64,000 bases of DNA from Phycisphaerales bacterium (GTDB taxonomy: Bacteria; Planctomycetota; Phycisphaerae; Phycisphaerales; SM1A02): positions 230,069-294,068 of the forward strand of contig JASMLR010000002.1 of the NCBI GenBank assembly GCA_030748575.1. The letters are read 5' to 3'. The notes beneath the pieces are model-generated. The model had not been told where the DNA came from and made no database searches. It saw only the letters and a program-made list of their open reading frames with translations. How positions within the stretch are numbered: the first letter of the stretch is position 1; the number at the start of each line of letters is the position of its first letter. A program made the translations under genes and the position numbers. Positions 36,924-47,141 of the stretch are shown here, one piece after another.

Positions 36924-39900
36924 GGCGAGGTGTTCCTCCGTGGCGTCAGTTCGATGAGTTCAGGTTCGTATGCATCGATCTGATTCTGGGTGGGCTCTTC
37001 GCTCGGAAGCAGGACGCGGCCTCCGCTCCCGGAAGGGGTGTGTCGTCCCAGTCGCTCATGGACGTTCAGATCGATGATCTTCTCGCCCTCTGCGATCTGC
37101 TCTGCGAGCGGTCGGGCGACTGACTCAAGGCGTCCGAGGTCTTCGAGGTTGTAGTTGTCGTAGTTGTCAACGGGGCGGTGCACGACCGTGGGCGTGATGA
37201 AGGCGATCAACTCGGTCCGCTCCAGCTTCTCGTCATTGAACTCGAAGAGTTGGCCGATGATCGGAATGTCCGCCAGTAGCGGAATGCGGTCCCGCTTGAT
37301 CTGCTCCAGTTCGCGAAGCAGCCCGCCCAGCACGATGGTCTGGCCATCGAGCAGAATGGCGTGGGTCGTGACCTGCTTTCGGTCAAAGATCTCACTCTGG
37401 GTGTTGCCGACGTTGACGGCGCCCTTCGCCTGAGAGAGTTCCAGGCTCACGGCCAGATCGACCGCGCCTTCCTCGGTGATCCGCGGTCGAACGTTCAGGA
37501 ACACACCGACATTCTTGTACTCGATGGTCGTTGTGAGATTCTGCAGGCCGGTTGATGCCTCCACCGATCCCGTGGCGATCGGATACTCCTGGCCGGCGAA
37601 GAACACGGCTTCCTCGTTATCTGCAGTGAAGACTCGTGGCTCCTGGATCACGCGGGTGTTGGTGATCGAGTTGAGCGCTTCGATAATCACATTGATGTCA
37701 AAGGGGCCGAGCGTCAGCGTATTGGTCTGTGATCCATCGAGCATGTTGGTGATGAAGTCGATGGCTCCCATTGTGAGATCGACCGATCCGGCGACCAGGG
37801 CACCGGTGTCCGGTTGCCATCCGGTTCCGACCCGCATGCCGAGATTGAGCGCGTCGCCCAGATCGACCTCGACGATGGTGGCCGAGAGCATCACCTGACG
37901 CCTCGGTTGGTCAAATGCTTCGATCAGTTTGCGCATCGGCTCGCGGTACGCGGTGGGGGCCAGGATGGCCAGCGCGTTCTGTCTGACGATGGGAACAACC
38001 CGGACTTTCCCGATGAGTGACGATTCCGGAGCCTGTTCGTCAGAGTCGCCGGAGTTGCCCCAGGGGAACTGAAGATCCGATGACGTTCCTGAGGTGTCGG
38101 GTCCGGAGACGTTGAGGCCGTCGCCACTGGTTGAGAACCCTTCAGCCGTGAGCCCGGTCTCCGGGCGAGGAAGCGATACGCGTCCGCCTGCCTTGGCCAG
38201 CAGGATGTTGATCTCCTCCGTCAGAGCCACCGCGTCGGCGTACTTCAGCGGAATGATCTCGGGAAGACCGGCATCGGAAGGCTGGTCGATTTCTTCGATC
38301 ACGCTCTGAATGAACGAGAAACTCTCTTCGGTCTTGGCCAGCACGAGCAGGGCGTTACGGTCGGGGAAGGCCTCGAACTGGTACACGCCAGCAATGCCGG
38401 CGGTTGCATCGGTCCGCTGCGACTGGCCGGACCCGCCCTGGCGGCCCGACCGGCGGTTGCTGGAGCCGGAGGATCCGGAAGAGCCGCCGCCGAGTACCGC
38501 CGTCAGCAGGTCGGTCACCTTGATGGGATCGGTGTACTTCAGAATGAAGAGGCGAGAGGTCCCCTCCGGGCGAGGGCGATCCCACTGGGTCTCGATGAGC
38601 GTCGCGATCTCTTCGACCGTCTTCTGCTCGCCCTGCACCGTCACCGTGTTCTGCTGCTCATTCACGGTCAGCCGCAACTCGGCTTCCGGGATGCCTTCGG
38701 TGGACGTCGTCGTGGCGCCCGAGGAGCCGGAGCTTCGGTTCCGCTGATTGCGGTTGCTCTGGTTCTGGTTGGATCGGTTCGTGGACGATGTGCCTCCGGA
38801 CTGTTCAAACAGTTCCAGCACATTGGTTTCGATCTCGCGGGCGTCGGCGTAGCGGAGCCGGAATGTCTGAATGACCGGTTGGAGCCACTTCCGGTCGATG
38901 TCGTTGATGATCTGCTCCACCTGCTGGCACAGCCCGACGTCACCGAGCACCATGATCTGGTTGGAGAGGTCGTCCTCGCTGATGATGGCCCAGTCTTCAG
39001 GGAAGAACCCCTGGAGCCCGTCCTTGATCTGGGCGGCATCGGTGTTCCGAATCTGGAAGATCTTGAAAATGAGGCCCCCGCGGTCCGTCCGGTCCGCGAC
39101 CGATGTTTCCGCGGACACGACCTCGATCTCTCCGAGTTGCGTCACCATGTTGTCCATCTCGCCGATGAAGATGACGCGAGGTCGCTCGATGATGCCGATG
39201 TCCTGCATCCGCAGGTAGGTGAAGATGAAGTCCAACGCTTCGGTTCTGGACATCGGGTGATCGGCCACAATGTTGTACCCGTCGCGGGACCCGCCCGGGT
39301 TGTTTGGCAGATCGATCGGCATCACGATCTTGCCGGTCTCCAGCGCGATGAACTCGATGAGTTCCTCCAACTGCACATCCTTGAACGCGAGGACCACCGG
39401 TTCGTCTTTGACCGGACGTCGGTCGGGTCGAATGCCCTCGGTGCTCCACACGACCGGCTCCGGCTCGGCCGCTGCATCGGCCTCCTCGCCTGCGTCGTCG
39501 TCAGGCAGGGCCGCTTCCTCAGCCGGTGCCTCTTCGAGCGACGCCTCGGCAATTTCCTCTTCGAGCACCGCCTCATCGGCGTCGCCAGCCGCCTCTTCCG
39601 TGACTTCTTCCACGACCTCGATGTCGGCTTCCGGCTCGGCTTCCGGGGCCACGCCCGGCTCGTTGGCCTGAGCGGGTTCAGCCGGCGGCGAGACCGCGGG
39701 GTCATCCGTTGGGTTCGGTTCGGCCGGAGGTGGCTCCAGCGGCACCGGCGGTGGGGGCGGCGCGGGTTCGGGCCGGCCGCTCTGGGCACCTGCGGGGGTC
39801 GCCAGCATCACGGCCAGCAGTACGGCCGGCAGTATGGCCAGCAAGGGCGCAATCGCTGAAATCCTTCGAGACGTCATTTCCACGGGGCGTCCTCTCTGTG

Positions 39901-39958
39901 GTCGAGCCCGAGTAACGCGGAAGGGGCGGCGTGATTCGGTGAAATCCATGAGATTCAT
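36920..39958 (-). CDS. gspD: Type II secretion system secretin (GspD-like)
   Basis: Repeated N-domains, Ser/Gly linkers, secretin domain VGTGWQPDTGALVAGSV...RVIQEPRVFTADNEEAVFFAGQEYPIATG...LNVRPRITEEGAVDL...TTHAILLDGQTIVLGGLL; an alternative start at 39877 gives MTSRRISAIAPLLAILPAVLLAVML. Confidence 0.93.
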   Translation of the reverse strand: MNLMDFTESRRPFRVTRARPQRGRPVEMTSRRISAIAPLLAILPAVLLAVMLATPAGAQSGRPEPAPPPPPVPLEPPPAEPNPTDDPAVSPPAEPAQANEPGVAPEAEPEADIEVVEEVTEEAAGDADEAVLEEEIAEASLEEAPAEEAALPDDDAGEEADAAAEPEPVVWSTEGIRPDRRPVKDEPVVLAFKDVQLEELIEFIALETGKIVMPIDLPNNPGGSRDGYNIVADHPMSRTEALDFIFTYLRMQDIGIIERPRVIFIGEMDNMVTQLGEIEVVSAETSVADRTDRGGLIFKIFQIRNTDAAQIKDGLQGFFPEDWAIISEDDLSNQIMVLGDVGLCQQVEQIINDIDRKWLQPVIQTFRLRYADAREIETNVLELFEQSGGTSSTNRSNQNQSNRNQRNRSSGSSGATTTSTEGIPEAELRLTVNEQQNTVTVQGEQKTVEEIATLIETQWDRPRPEGTSRLFILKYTDPIKVTDLLTAVLGGGSSGSSGSSNRRSGRQGGSGQSQRTDATAGIAGVYQFEAFPDRNALLVLAKTEESFSFIQSVIEEIDQPSDAGLPEIIPLKYADAVALTEEINILLAKAGGRVSLPRPETGLTAEGFSTSGDGLNVSGPDTSGTSSDLQFPWGNSGDSDEQAPESSLIGKVRVVPIVRQNALAILAPTAYREPMRKLIEAFDQPRRQVMLSATIVEVDLGDALNLGMRVGTGWQPDTGALVAGSVDLTMGAIDFITNMLDGSQTNTLTLGPFDINVIIEALNSITNTRVIQEPRVFTADNEEAVFFAGQEYPIATGSVEASTGLQNLTTTIEYKNVGVFLNVRPRITEEGAVDLAVSLELSQAKGAVNVGNTQSEIFDRKQVTTHAILLDGQTIVLGGLLRELEQIKRDRIPLLADIPIIGQLFEFNDEKLERTELIAFITPTVVHRPVDNYDNYNLEDLGRLESVARPLAEQIAEGEKIIDLNVHERLGRHTPSGSGGRVLLPSEEPTQNQIDAYEPELIELTPRRNTSP

Positions 39959-40686
39959 TCCGGTGCCGTCCTTCGAGGTCGCGCCTCGTCAACTGTGCGT
40001 GTGGTCGATGCTGTGGGGAGTTCAATCACGTCCTTCAACGGGCCATCTTCCCAGGGGTCCTCGGCCTCGTCGAAAAGTGAGACCGTGAAGGGGCCGCCTT
40101 CCTTCCACATCAGTTCTGCGTGGTGGGGAGCCTGTACCGACACGACCTCGATCTCGTCCATCATTCGTCCGACCGGGATGACCATCAGGCCCTTGTCGGC
40201 TCTGAAAATCACGTCGGACCCGTAGATGGCGATGATGTCCGGCCCGCCGTACCGCTTCGGACGTGGATCCACCTTCGGGACATCGGCCGGCTTGGGCGCC
40301 TCGCGCGGCTTGCACGTCTCCGGTCCGCACGTGGTGTCCTTGCCCTGGAATCGTCCGCCGCGATCGAGGCAGGCGTCCCGCCGCATCACGGTGCACTCCT
40401 GGCCTACGCAGCAGGCTCCGGTGGGCTCGGGCGGCTTGGGCTTCGGGGGTGCCGGTGGCTCAAAGAAGAATGACCGGCCGTGGACCCGGTTGAGGTCCGT
40501 GCGATGCGCCTGGTCATGGGTGGCCAGCAGTTGGGAATACGTGGCATCGCTCGGCGCCGCGCCTCCCCCAAGCGCACCGAGCGAGGCAAGAAACGGGATG
40601 ACCAGCCAGAGCGCCAGGACGACAAGCCCCGCACCACAGAACAGGCTGACTCCCAGAGGGCCTCTGAGGGCCTCGCGGTCGATCAT
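39955..40686 (-). CDS. T2SS/T4P inner-membrane GspC/PilP-like protein with a six-Cys module
   Basis: One N-terminal TM; GACCVGQECTVMRRDACLDRGGRFQGKDTTCGPETC; position between secretin and PilO-like genes. Confidence 0.65.
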   Translation of the reverse strand: MIDREALRGPLGVSLFCGAGLVVLALWLVIPFLASLGALGGGAAPSDATYSQLLATHDQAHRTDLNRVHGRSFFFEPPAPPKPKPPEPTGACCVGQECTVMRRDACLDRGGRFQGKDTTCGPETCKPREAPKPADVPKVDPRPKRYGGPDIIAIYGSDVIFRADKGLMVIPVGRMMDEIEVVSVQAPHHAELMWKEGGPFTVSLFDEAEDPWEDGPLKDVIELPTASTTRTVDEARPRRTAPE

Positions 40687-41264
40687 CGCCGCCTTCCTCC
40701 ACGCACCCATGCTTCGATCGTCAGCTCAACGGCCAGTTTGCCACCGGCTTTGCCTCGCTGCACACGGGCGTTGCTGATGGCCTCAAGGGCCGGGCTGTCC
40801 TCCAACGCCCCGATGATCTCGATGGCCTTCTCATGGTCGGCCTCGAAACTGACGGTGGCCTTGATGCGGTCGATGCCCGGCAGCGTCGCCCCGCCGACCT
40901 TGACCGCGCTCGACGCCTCATTGAACTTGTATCCGCGTACCTCGAACTCACGCATGATGGCGTTGACCGCTTCAAGCATGTCCTGGGACTCCGTCGCTCG
41001 CTGCGACGGGGAGGACAGGGGACCGTACGCAACGACGTTGGATCGCTGCATGGCGGCCTGCTCACGGGCGCGATCGACGCGTTCCGTCTGCGCCTCGATC
41101 TCATCGGCAGCGCCGCCCCACGAAGACGAGATCGGGTCGATCAGGCTCGACCAGAGGAGAAACACCACCAATACCAGTCCAAGCCCGAAGATCAGCCGGG
41201 TGCCCCGGCTCATGCGGTTGTATTCATCTCGCAGGCGAGGCGCCAGTCCCGTCGCGTCGGTCAT
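40683..41264 (-). CDS. GspM/PilO-like protein
   Basis: Single TM (LIFGLGLVLVVFLLWSSLIDPI) then coiled-coil/ferredoxin-like; operon context. Confidence 0.65.
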   Translation of the reverse strand: MTDATGLAPRLRDEYNRMSRGTRLIFGLGLVLVVFLLWSSLIDPISSSWGGAADEIEAQTERVDRAREQAAMQRSNVVAYGPLSSPSQRATESQDMLEAVNAIMREFEVRGYKFNEASSAVKVGGATLPGIDRIKATVSFEADHEKAIEIIGALEDSPALEAISNARVQRGKAGGKLAVELTIEAWVRGGRRR

Positions 41265-43246
41265 GACCCGCCCTCCCGCCCCAACTTGCGGAGGTGCTCA
41301 AAGAGCCGCCTCCAGTAGTCGTCGAGCGTCGGATCATTGAAGCGGGCCTTGACTTTGGTCACTTCATTGACCTTGGCGAGGGTCTCCGCGCGGTTGAGCG
41401 TGGCGATCTGCGCGTCGGTCAGAATCTCCGGCATGGCGCCGAGGTCCTCGGCTGAGAGGTCGCCGCTTCGCGCCGACGTGCCAGCCACGCTCCGCGACGC
41501 CGTGTCCGACGCCGACATGTCGCCACCGCCGCCGGGACGGGAGCCACCTGGTCGCGTGTCGGTTCGGCGGGGGATGACCGATGGGGGCGTCGTCGATGGG
41601 GGTGTATGGGGCTTCGTTGCCGCGGGGCTGCCTGCGCCGGAGGGGCTCGCTGGGCCTTGAGCCAGGGTGCCGCCGCCAGGAGACGCGGGTGTGGACGGGC
41701 CGGCCGGCGCCGGTCGGGCGGATGCTGGTGCGGGGCCGCCAGTGCTCGCGTCCGCTTCACCTGGCAGCCAGGTGGCGGCCACGCTTGGTCTGGGATCGGG
41801 CCCACCCTCGGCGGTCGTCGGGAGCGAGTATCGCCGCTGCTGGTGCGTCCAGGCCGCGAAGTCCTGCTCGGGTGGGTAGGTCGGGCGGACCGCCGGAGCG
41901 CCGATGTCTGCGTTCAGCGAGAAAGACCGCTCGCCCAGATTGGACTGGCCACCCCACTCCACGGTGACGTCTTTGAAGACGCGGGAGGACTGCATGTTCG
42001 CCTTCATGTTGCCGATGAGGTCGGCGGCCGGCGTGCCCTGGTAGGTCGTCGCGTCCCCCGCGATCCGAATCGGCTCACCGGCTCCCATCTTGATGCTCTC
42101 GATCTTGACGCCCAGAGGCGTCGCGGCGGCAATGTCCGCCAGCAGTTTGGTGACCGGCAGGGAGCCTGTCCCCAACTGGGCGTACAGCCGGTTCCGCTGC
42201 TCCACGGCCGAGGCGGATTGCACGGCTTGGGTCAGTCCGGAGTGGGCCATGCTGAGCAGGGCGTAGCGGACACCGTTGAGCACCAACGGGCCGAGCAGCA
42301 GCACAATGACGAAGGCTGCCGCCAACCGAAGGGCCATGCGTGGGTTCGACAGTCGATCGATCCACCGCTCGGTGAAGGTGGGCTCGTGCTTCGGGAGTCT
42401 GGGCCGCAGGACGGTCAGCGAGGCAAAGTCGTCTGAGGTGGCCAGGCCGCACGCCAGGGCCATCAGGAAGGGCGTCGGATCCTCAGGAAGCGAGCCTGTG
42501 ACGCGCCGCAGAATCAGCGTGGCGGCCTCCGGCGAGAGCGCATGGTCCGGGCTTGCCGTTGCGGGGGCCGACAGGCGGGTCGCTTCGTCGGCCGACCACC
42601 CTGCTTGCATGGCGGACTCCAGCACAAACCGCGTGGCGGCTTCAGGGGAATCAAATGCGCCCGCGTGCGTGGAGCGGAGTGCCAACTTACCTCGGCCCGA
42701 AAGCACCAGCGCCGTACTGCCGTCGGCCGCGTCATGCCAGAGGAGCGGGACGTCCGGGTGCCCGCTGGCCGCCGCGGAGAGCAGGCCCGCGACGTCCGGA
42801 ACGGCCAGCGTCGACGTCTCATCGAGTGGTGGAATCGGCACCTCTCGAGCGGAGGGCCAGGCCACCGCGACGCCCACGCGTTCGTCTTCCGGGCCCGTGG
42901 CCGGAAGGAGGGCGACTGCCTGACGGTGCAGGGGTGCCGAGTCGCCCAATCGTTCGGCCGCAATCTCGTGCAGGCGATGATCGACGTCCGCTTCATCGCC
43001 TCGGCCCAGCCCGATCGAACGGCAGATCACGCTCCGAGCGGGGATGACGATTCGGGTGGCGGTGTCGGCCGGGTTGCACCAGGCCGGGACCTGATCAGTC
43101 TCCAGCCGGGCGGCATCCAGAACCTCGATGCCGGTGGCTCCAGGGCGGTATCGCACGGCGGACCAGGCCCCGTCCACCCAATGCAGCATCGCCATCGAAG
43201 TGGCGGTGTCCTGGGCCGATTGGCTGGGGGCTCCGAGCCTGCTCAT
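41261..43246 (-). CDS. GspL-like (PilM-PilN fusion-like) protein
   Basis: N-terminal actin-like/PilM-like region, one TM (MALRLAAAFVIVLLLGPLVLNGVRYALL), PilN-like periplasmic part; operon context. Confidence 0.6.
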   Translation of the reverse strand: MSRLGAPSQSAQDTATSMAMLHWVDGAWSAVRYRPGATGIEVLDAARLETDQVPAWCNPADTATRIVIPARSVICRSIGLGRGDEADVDHRLHEIAAERLGDSAPLHRQAVALLPATGPEDERVGVAVAWPSAREVPIPPLDETSTLAVPDVAGLLSAAASGHPDVPLLWHDAADGSTALVLSGRGKLALRSTHAGAFDSPEAATRFVLESAMQAGWSADEATRLSAPATASPDHALSPEAATLILRRVTGSLPEDPTPFLMALACGLATSDDFASLTVLRPRLPKHEPTFTERWIDRLSNPRMALRLAAAFVIVLLLGPLVLNGVRYALLSMAHSGLTQAVQSASAVEQRNRLYAQLGTGSLPVTKLLADIAAATPLGVKIESIKMGAGEPIRIAGDATTYQGTPAADLIGNMKANMQSSRVFKDVTVEWGGQSNLGERSFSLNADIGAPAVRPTYPPEQDFAAWTHQQRRYSLPTTAEGGPDPRPSVAATWLPGEADASTGGPAPASARPAPAGPSTPASPGGGTLAQGPASPSGAGSPAATKPHTPPSTTPPSVIPRRTDTRPGGSRPGGGGDMSASDTASRSVAGTSARSGDLSAEDLGAMPEILTDAQIATLNRAETLAKVNEVTKVKARFNDPTLDDYWRRLFEHLRKLGREGGS

Positions 43247-43325
43247 TGGTGTGGGAGGATATCCGAAGAGACCTGCCGCGATCGCCTCCGAGGACCGTCC
43301 ACGGCGGGTCTGCGTTGCCCTGAGC

Positions 43326-44663
43326 TCAGTTCTCTCGATACTCGAGGATTCGCACGGGCAGGGTTGAACGATCGACCACCACGTGGATTTCCGCGACCTC
43401 GTCAGTTGCGTCACTTCTTCCTCGGGAGGAGATGGTGAACACGTTGCTGTCGGTCCCGAACATCGGCAGCAACTGCTCCAGCGTGGCCTGGTCGGCCCCT
43501 GAGAGATCCCAGAAGTCCACGAGGCTGGGCAGTCCGTTGGCCCGCTGGGTGCGGAGGGCGAGCAGGGCGTCCACGAGCCGCTCGTTCTCCTTGAACATGG
43601 CGTAGAGCGTCTCTGGGGGCACGGTGTTGATGTTGATGCGGCCGAAGTCCCTTCGGTGCAGGGGTGTGAGGCTGGTCTCGGAGAGGATCACCGCCACTTC
43701 GTCCGGGGTCCATGTCAGATCGATCTGGACTTCGCCCTCGTCAGACTCCGCTTCGCTCGCGGCCTCTGGGGCCGCGCCCAAGTTCGCCACGAGGGAACTG
43801 GCCTCAATCTCACCGGCCACGGCGTCATTGATCAGTTTGTCGGCCTTCTGCGGGCTGAGTTCCAGACCGAGCAATTCGAATCGCTCCATGAGTTCTGGTC
43901 CGTCGGTGGCCAGCAGCCAGATTCTGGGCAGCCCGCTCGTCGTCGCGCCGTCGGCGACCGATTGCACCGTGAGCATGCGAGCCCATCCACCATCGAGCAC
44001 CCCCGACTCGTTGTCCCACGGAAGCGTCTCATCCCCGTCGTCCTCGGAAGGATCGAGCAGGTTGTTCATGTTCCAGTCTTCTCCGCGAATGTCCTCCGGC
44101 TCGACACCCGCGACCAGTTCCAGTTCAGCCACGCTTTGAAGCGGCGCATTCCTCGGCTCATATCGAGCGTTGAGCGACAGGTAGTAGTCACGTTCCACGC
44201 CGAACTCACTGGGCTCGTCGTCTTCGTCAATCCAGTCTTCAATGGCGGCGAAAACGCCCCAGGAGAGCGGGCCGAACATGACGTCCATGTACCCGCGATG
44301 CGGGCCGTTCACATTCAACCTGGCGTGTTCGTCCAGTGGCCCCGCAAAGGGCACCGGGCTGTCGCCTGAGGCGTGCTGGATGATCCAGTCGCCACCTTCG
44401 ACCGTGCCGGCATGGACGTTTTCAAGATCACGAATGAGCGCATACGCGTCGTCCGGTATCGGATAACGCGTATGAGTCGCGAGTTGCGCGATGGTCGCCT
44501 CGACGCCCGCTCGGGCCGCCCATCTGGCCCGAATGCGTTCCATAGAGTCCCGGCCGAGCATGGCCATTCGGTTGGTTCCCACCTGCAGCGCCGCGACGAG
44601 CAACGCCGTCAGGGTGAGTCCCCACAGGACCACGACCATGGCTGTTCCGCGTCGGCAGGTCAT
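43326..44663 (-). CDS. gspK: T2SS minor pseudopilin GspK-like
   Basis: MTCRRGTAMVVVLWGLTLTALLVAAL; long periplasmic domain ending NVFTISSRGRSDATDEVAEIHVVVDR. Confidence 0.88.
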   Translation of the reverse strand: MTCRRGTAMVVVLWGLTLTALLVAALQVGTNRMAMLGRDSMERIRARWAARAGVEATIAQLATHTRYPIPDDAYALIRDLENVHAGTVEGGDWIIQHASGDSPVPFAGPLDEHARLNVNGPHRGYMDVMFGPLSWGVFAAIEDWIDEDDEPSEFGVERDYYLSLNARYEPRNAPLQSVAELELVAGVEPEDIRGEDWNMNNLLDPSEDDGDETLPWDNESGVLDGGWARMLTVQSVADGATTSGLPRIWLLATDGPELMERFELLGLELSPQKADKLINDAVAGEIEASSLVANLGAAPEAASEAESDEGEVQIDLTWTPDEVAVILSETSLTPLHRRDFGRININTVPPETLYAMFKENERLVDALLALRTQRANGLPSLVDFWDLSGADQATLEQLLPMFGTDSNVFTISSRGRSDATDEVAEIHVVVDRSTLPVRILEYREN

Positions 44664-45604
44664 CGGGGACTTCCTCCCGAGCCGCCCTGATTGAGTGTTG
44701 CATTGCCGTCCGGCCCGATGATCACGGTGCCCGCCGGCGTCTCGATGGTCTGGCCGGGGACGCCCCCGCCCGAGGCTGCTGACGTGCCATCGGTGTCGAT
44801 GAGCCCTCCGCCGGGGGTGGCCGTCGGGGTGCGTGGAATGGGTGGGGGGGTACTGGTCGCCACTGCGTTGACGACATCGTCGTAGAGCTCCGGCTCCAGC
44901 CCGAAGCGGTCCATGATGTCCTCGGCAAGCCGCGCGTCGGCCACCTCGAATGGCATGCGGCTGCGGTCGACGGGGACCACCGTGCGGAGCGTTGCGATGG
45001 GGTGGCCGGCCGTGGGCAGTCCCGGCTCGGCGCCGGTGGCTGTGACGGTCACGCGGAAGGCCCACGGGAGGCCGTCTTCGTCACTGTCCCACTCCTCATG
45101 CCAACTGATGCCGTTCCACGCTTCGATGTCCATCTCGGTGACCCCTTCGACGACCGGGGTGACGATGCCACCGCCGCGGGGATACCCGTCAGGCATGGGG
45201 TCGCGTCGGGCCAGCAGCATCGGGCCGAGATCATCTTCTTCCACGCGGTAGTGGGTCTCGAACTCAAGCCCGTCGCCGTTGTACGTGATGTCGCGGGTCG
45301 CCTGAAGCCGGTTGTTGAAGAGGAGAATCTCGTCTCGCGCGACCACCTCGCCGTCACGGGTCGAGTCTGCATTGAGCAGCAGCACGCGGGTGTAGAACAG
45401 GTCCTCTCGTCGGAGTACGGATGCGAGGTCGCGTCGAACCATGCGAAGTGCGGAGTCTGCCCGCAGGTGGGCGTCGATTCTGTCTCGTGTGGCATTCTTC
45501 GATTTGACGACTTGCTGCATCGCTACGCCCATTGCAACCAATACAGCCGCCAGCAAGACGCCTGCCAGCAGAAACTCCACCATGGTGAATCCACGGCGCA
45601 TCAC
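44660..45604 (-). CDS. gspJ: T2SS minor pseudopilin GspJ-like
   Basis: MMRRGFTMVEFLLAGVLLAAVLVAMGVAMQQ; ATGA overlaps on both sides. Confidence 0.8.
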   Translation of the reverse strand: MMRRGFTMVEFLLAGVLLAAVLVAMGVAMQQVVKSKNATRDRIDAHLRADSALRMVRRDLASVLRREDLFYTRVLLLNADSTRDGEVVARDEILLFNNRLQATRDITYNGDGLEFETHYRVEEDDLGPMLLARRDPMPDGYPRGGGIVTPVVEGVTEMDIEAWNGISWHEEWDSDEDGLPWAFRVTVTATGAEPGLPTAGHPIATLRTVVPVDRSRMPFEVADARLAEDIMDRFGLEPELYDDVVNAVATSTPPPIPRTPTATPGGGLIDTDGTSAASGGGVPGQTIETPAGTVIIGPDGNATLNQGGSGGSPR

Positions 45605-46095
45605 GGCTCCGACCCCAGACCGGATTCATCGTCGGCTCCCCATTGCCGCTCCTCGCGGTCCAACGGCTCCTCGGGCTTCCAATCGAATGGGTCGTCAACG
45701 ATGTCGCCTTGCCGCGGCGCGACCTTGGTGGCGATCCGCACGGACATCGGCCCGGAACGATCCTGCCAGGTCACGGTTGCTGCGACGTCCCACGGCCCCC
45801 AGTCGCTGGGCTGGTTCATGTCCAGAACCCATTCGTATCGATCGAATGGCGGGTCAAAGTAGCCGGATGTCGGTTCGCTCTGCGAGTACAGCGAAGGCCC
45901 CACCGCAACGACCATGGCAAGCGCCTCGTCTGCCAGCCAGGAGGCGGTGAGTCGTCGTTCACCCGTCTGCTCGGCCCGCAACGCCTGGCTTGCCAGTGAC
46001 AACGTGACGCTGAGCCCGACCCCGAGCATGAGCGCGGCGAGGATGACGTCCAGAAGGGCGACGCCGCGGGCGTTGAAGGTTCGAGGGGGCGACAT
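45601..46095 (-). CDS. gspI: T2SS minor pseudopilin GspI-like
   Basis: ARGVALLDVILAALMLGVGLSVTLSLASQAL; operon position. Confidence 0.75.
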   Translation of the reverse strand: MSPPRTFNARGVALLDVILAALMLGVGLSVTLSLASQALRAEQTGERRLTASWLADEALAMVVAVGPSLYSQSEPTSGYFDPPFDRYEWVLDMNQPSDWGPWDVAATVTWQDRSGPMSVRIATKVAPRQGDIVDDPFDWKPEEPLDREERQWGADDESGLGSEP

Positions 46096-46679
46096 CACCA
46101 GTCTTCCTGCCACTGCCCCGACCGGTCGAGGTCCGTGGGTGTACGCGAGATGGCTCCGACTGGTTCACCTCGCATGGAATCCACCCGAATCGGTCGCCAG
46201 GCATTGCCTGACAGAATGAGCGTCACCGTCCTTGGCATCCTCGGGTCACGGCTCTGCAGCGTCACCTCAAGCCTCGGCCGGGGCTGCCCCGGGAGGTTCG
46301 TCACGGGTTTGAAAGTTGGGTCGACATGGTCGCCGTCGGCGAGAAACTCCATGTCCGACACCGAAATGGTGTCCGGGAGTCGCACCTCCGGAACGGAGAT
46401 GTCCTCGGCCCAACCGTCGTTGAACTCGTCTCGGTCGCCTCGTCTGATCAGAAGTTGGAGGCTGTTGCGGTCGGGGTTGGCTGAGATGCCGACGGGCTCA
46501 TTGGCGAACTCGCTTCGCATGGCGTACATGAGCAGGAGATCGCTGACTTTGTCGGAGGCCAGGTCAAACTCGCGGTTCGCGGCACCGGTCAATCGACTCA
46601 CCAGTACGGTTGCCAGCGCTGCCACCAGCACGGTGACCACAATGACCTCGATCAACGTGAATCCGCGGCGACCGGTCAT
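46095..46679 (-). CDS. gspH: T2SS minor pseudopilin GspH-like
   Basis: MTGRRGFTLIEVIVVTVLVAALATVLVSRL; operon position. Confidence 0.78.
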   Translation of the reverse strand: MTGRRGFTLIEVIVVTVLVAALATVLVSRLTGAANREFDLASDKVSDLLLMYAMRSEFANEPVGISANPDRNSLQLLIRRGDRDEFNDGWAEDISVPEVRLPDTISVSDMEFLADGDHVDPTFKPVTNLPGQPRPRLEVTLQSRDPRMPRTVTLILSGNAWRPIRVDSMRGEPVGAISRTPTDLDRSGQWQEDW

Positions 46680-46683
46680 GGCC

Positions 46684-47121
46684 CTACTGTGTGACGTCCG
46701 CGTTGGCCTGCTCGCCACCTGGCGCGCCGTCGCCGCCGAGGGAGAGAATGTCAAAGTCGTAATTCTCAACGCCCGGCACAACGACGATGAACTCATTGCC
46801 CCAGGGGTCGATCACATCGGTCTTCTTGGGCAGATACGGGCCGCCCGGGCCGCCGCCTTCGTCGGGCCGCATCGTGAGCACGTTCAGGTCGAAGTTGTCC
46901 TCGGGCGAGGCTGCGACGTCGATCATGTACAGCGTGTAGGCCTGGCTGATCTTGGCTGCCTGGCTTCGCGCGATTTCAGACTGGCCGCGGCCGAACACAC
47001 CGGTGAGCCGCGTGGCGACGACGGTCATGAGCAGCGCCAGGACGGTGACGATGACGATGACCTCGACGAGCGTGAAGCCACGGCGGATCGTCCGAGTTCG
47101 TCGCGATGGGTGACGGTGCAT
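46684..47121 (-). CDS. gspG: T2SS major pseudopilin GspG
   Basis: RRGFTLVEVIVIVTVLALLMTVVATRL; C-terminal DPWGNEFIVVVPGVENYDFDILSLGGDGAPGGE. Confidence 0.93.
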   Translation of the reverse strand: MHRHPSRRTRTIRRGFTLVEVIVIVTVLALLMTVVATRLTGVFGRGQSEIARSQAAKISQAYTLYMIDVAASPEDNFDLNVLTMRPDEGGGPGGPYLPKKTDVIDPWGNEFIVVVPGVENYDFDILSLGGDGAPGGEQANADVTQ

Positions 47122-47141
47122 GGTGGGATCTCCCGGCCGGT

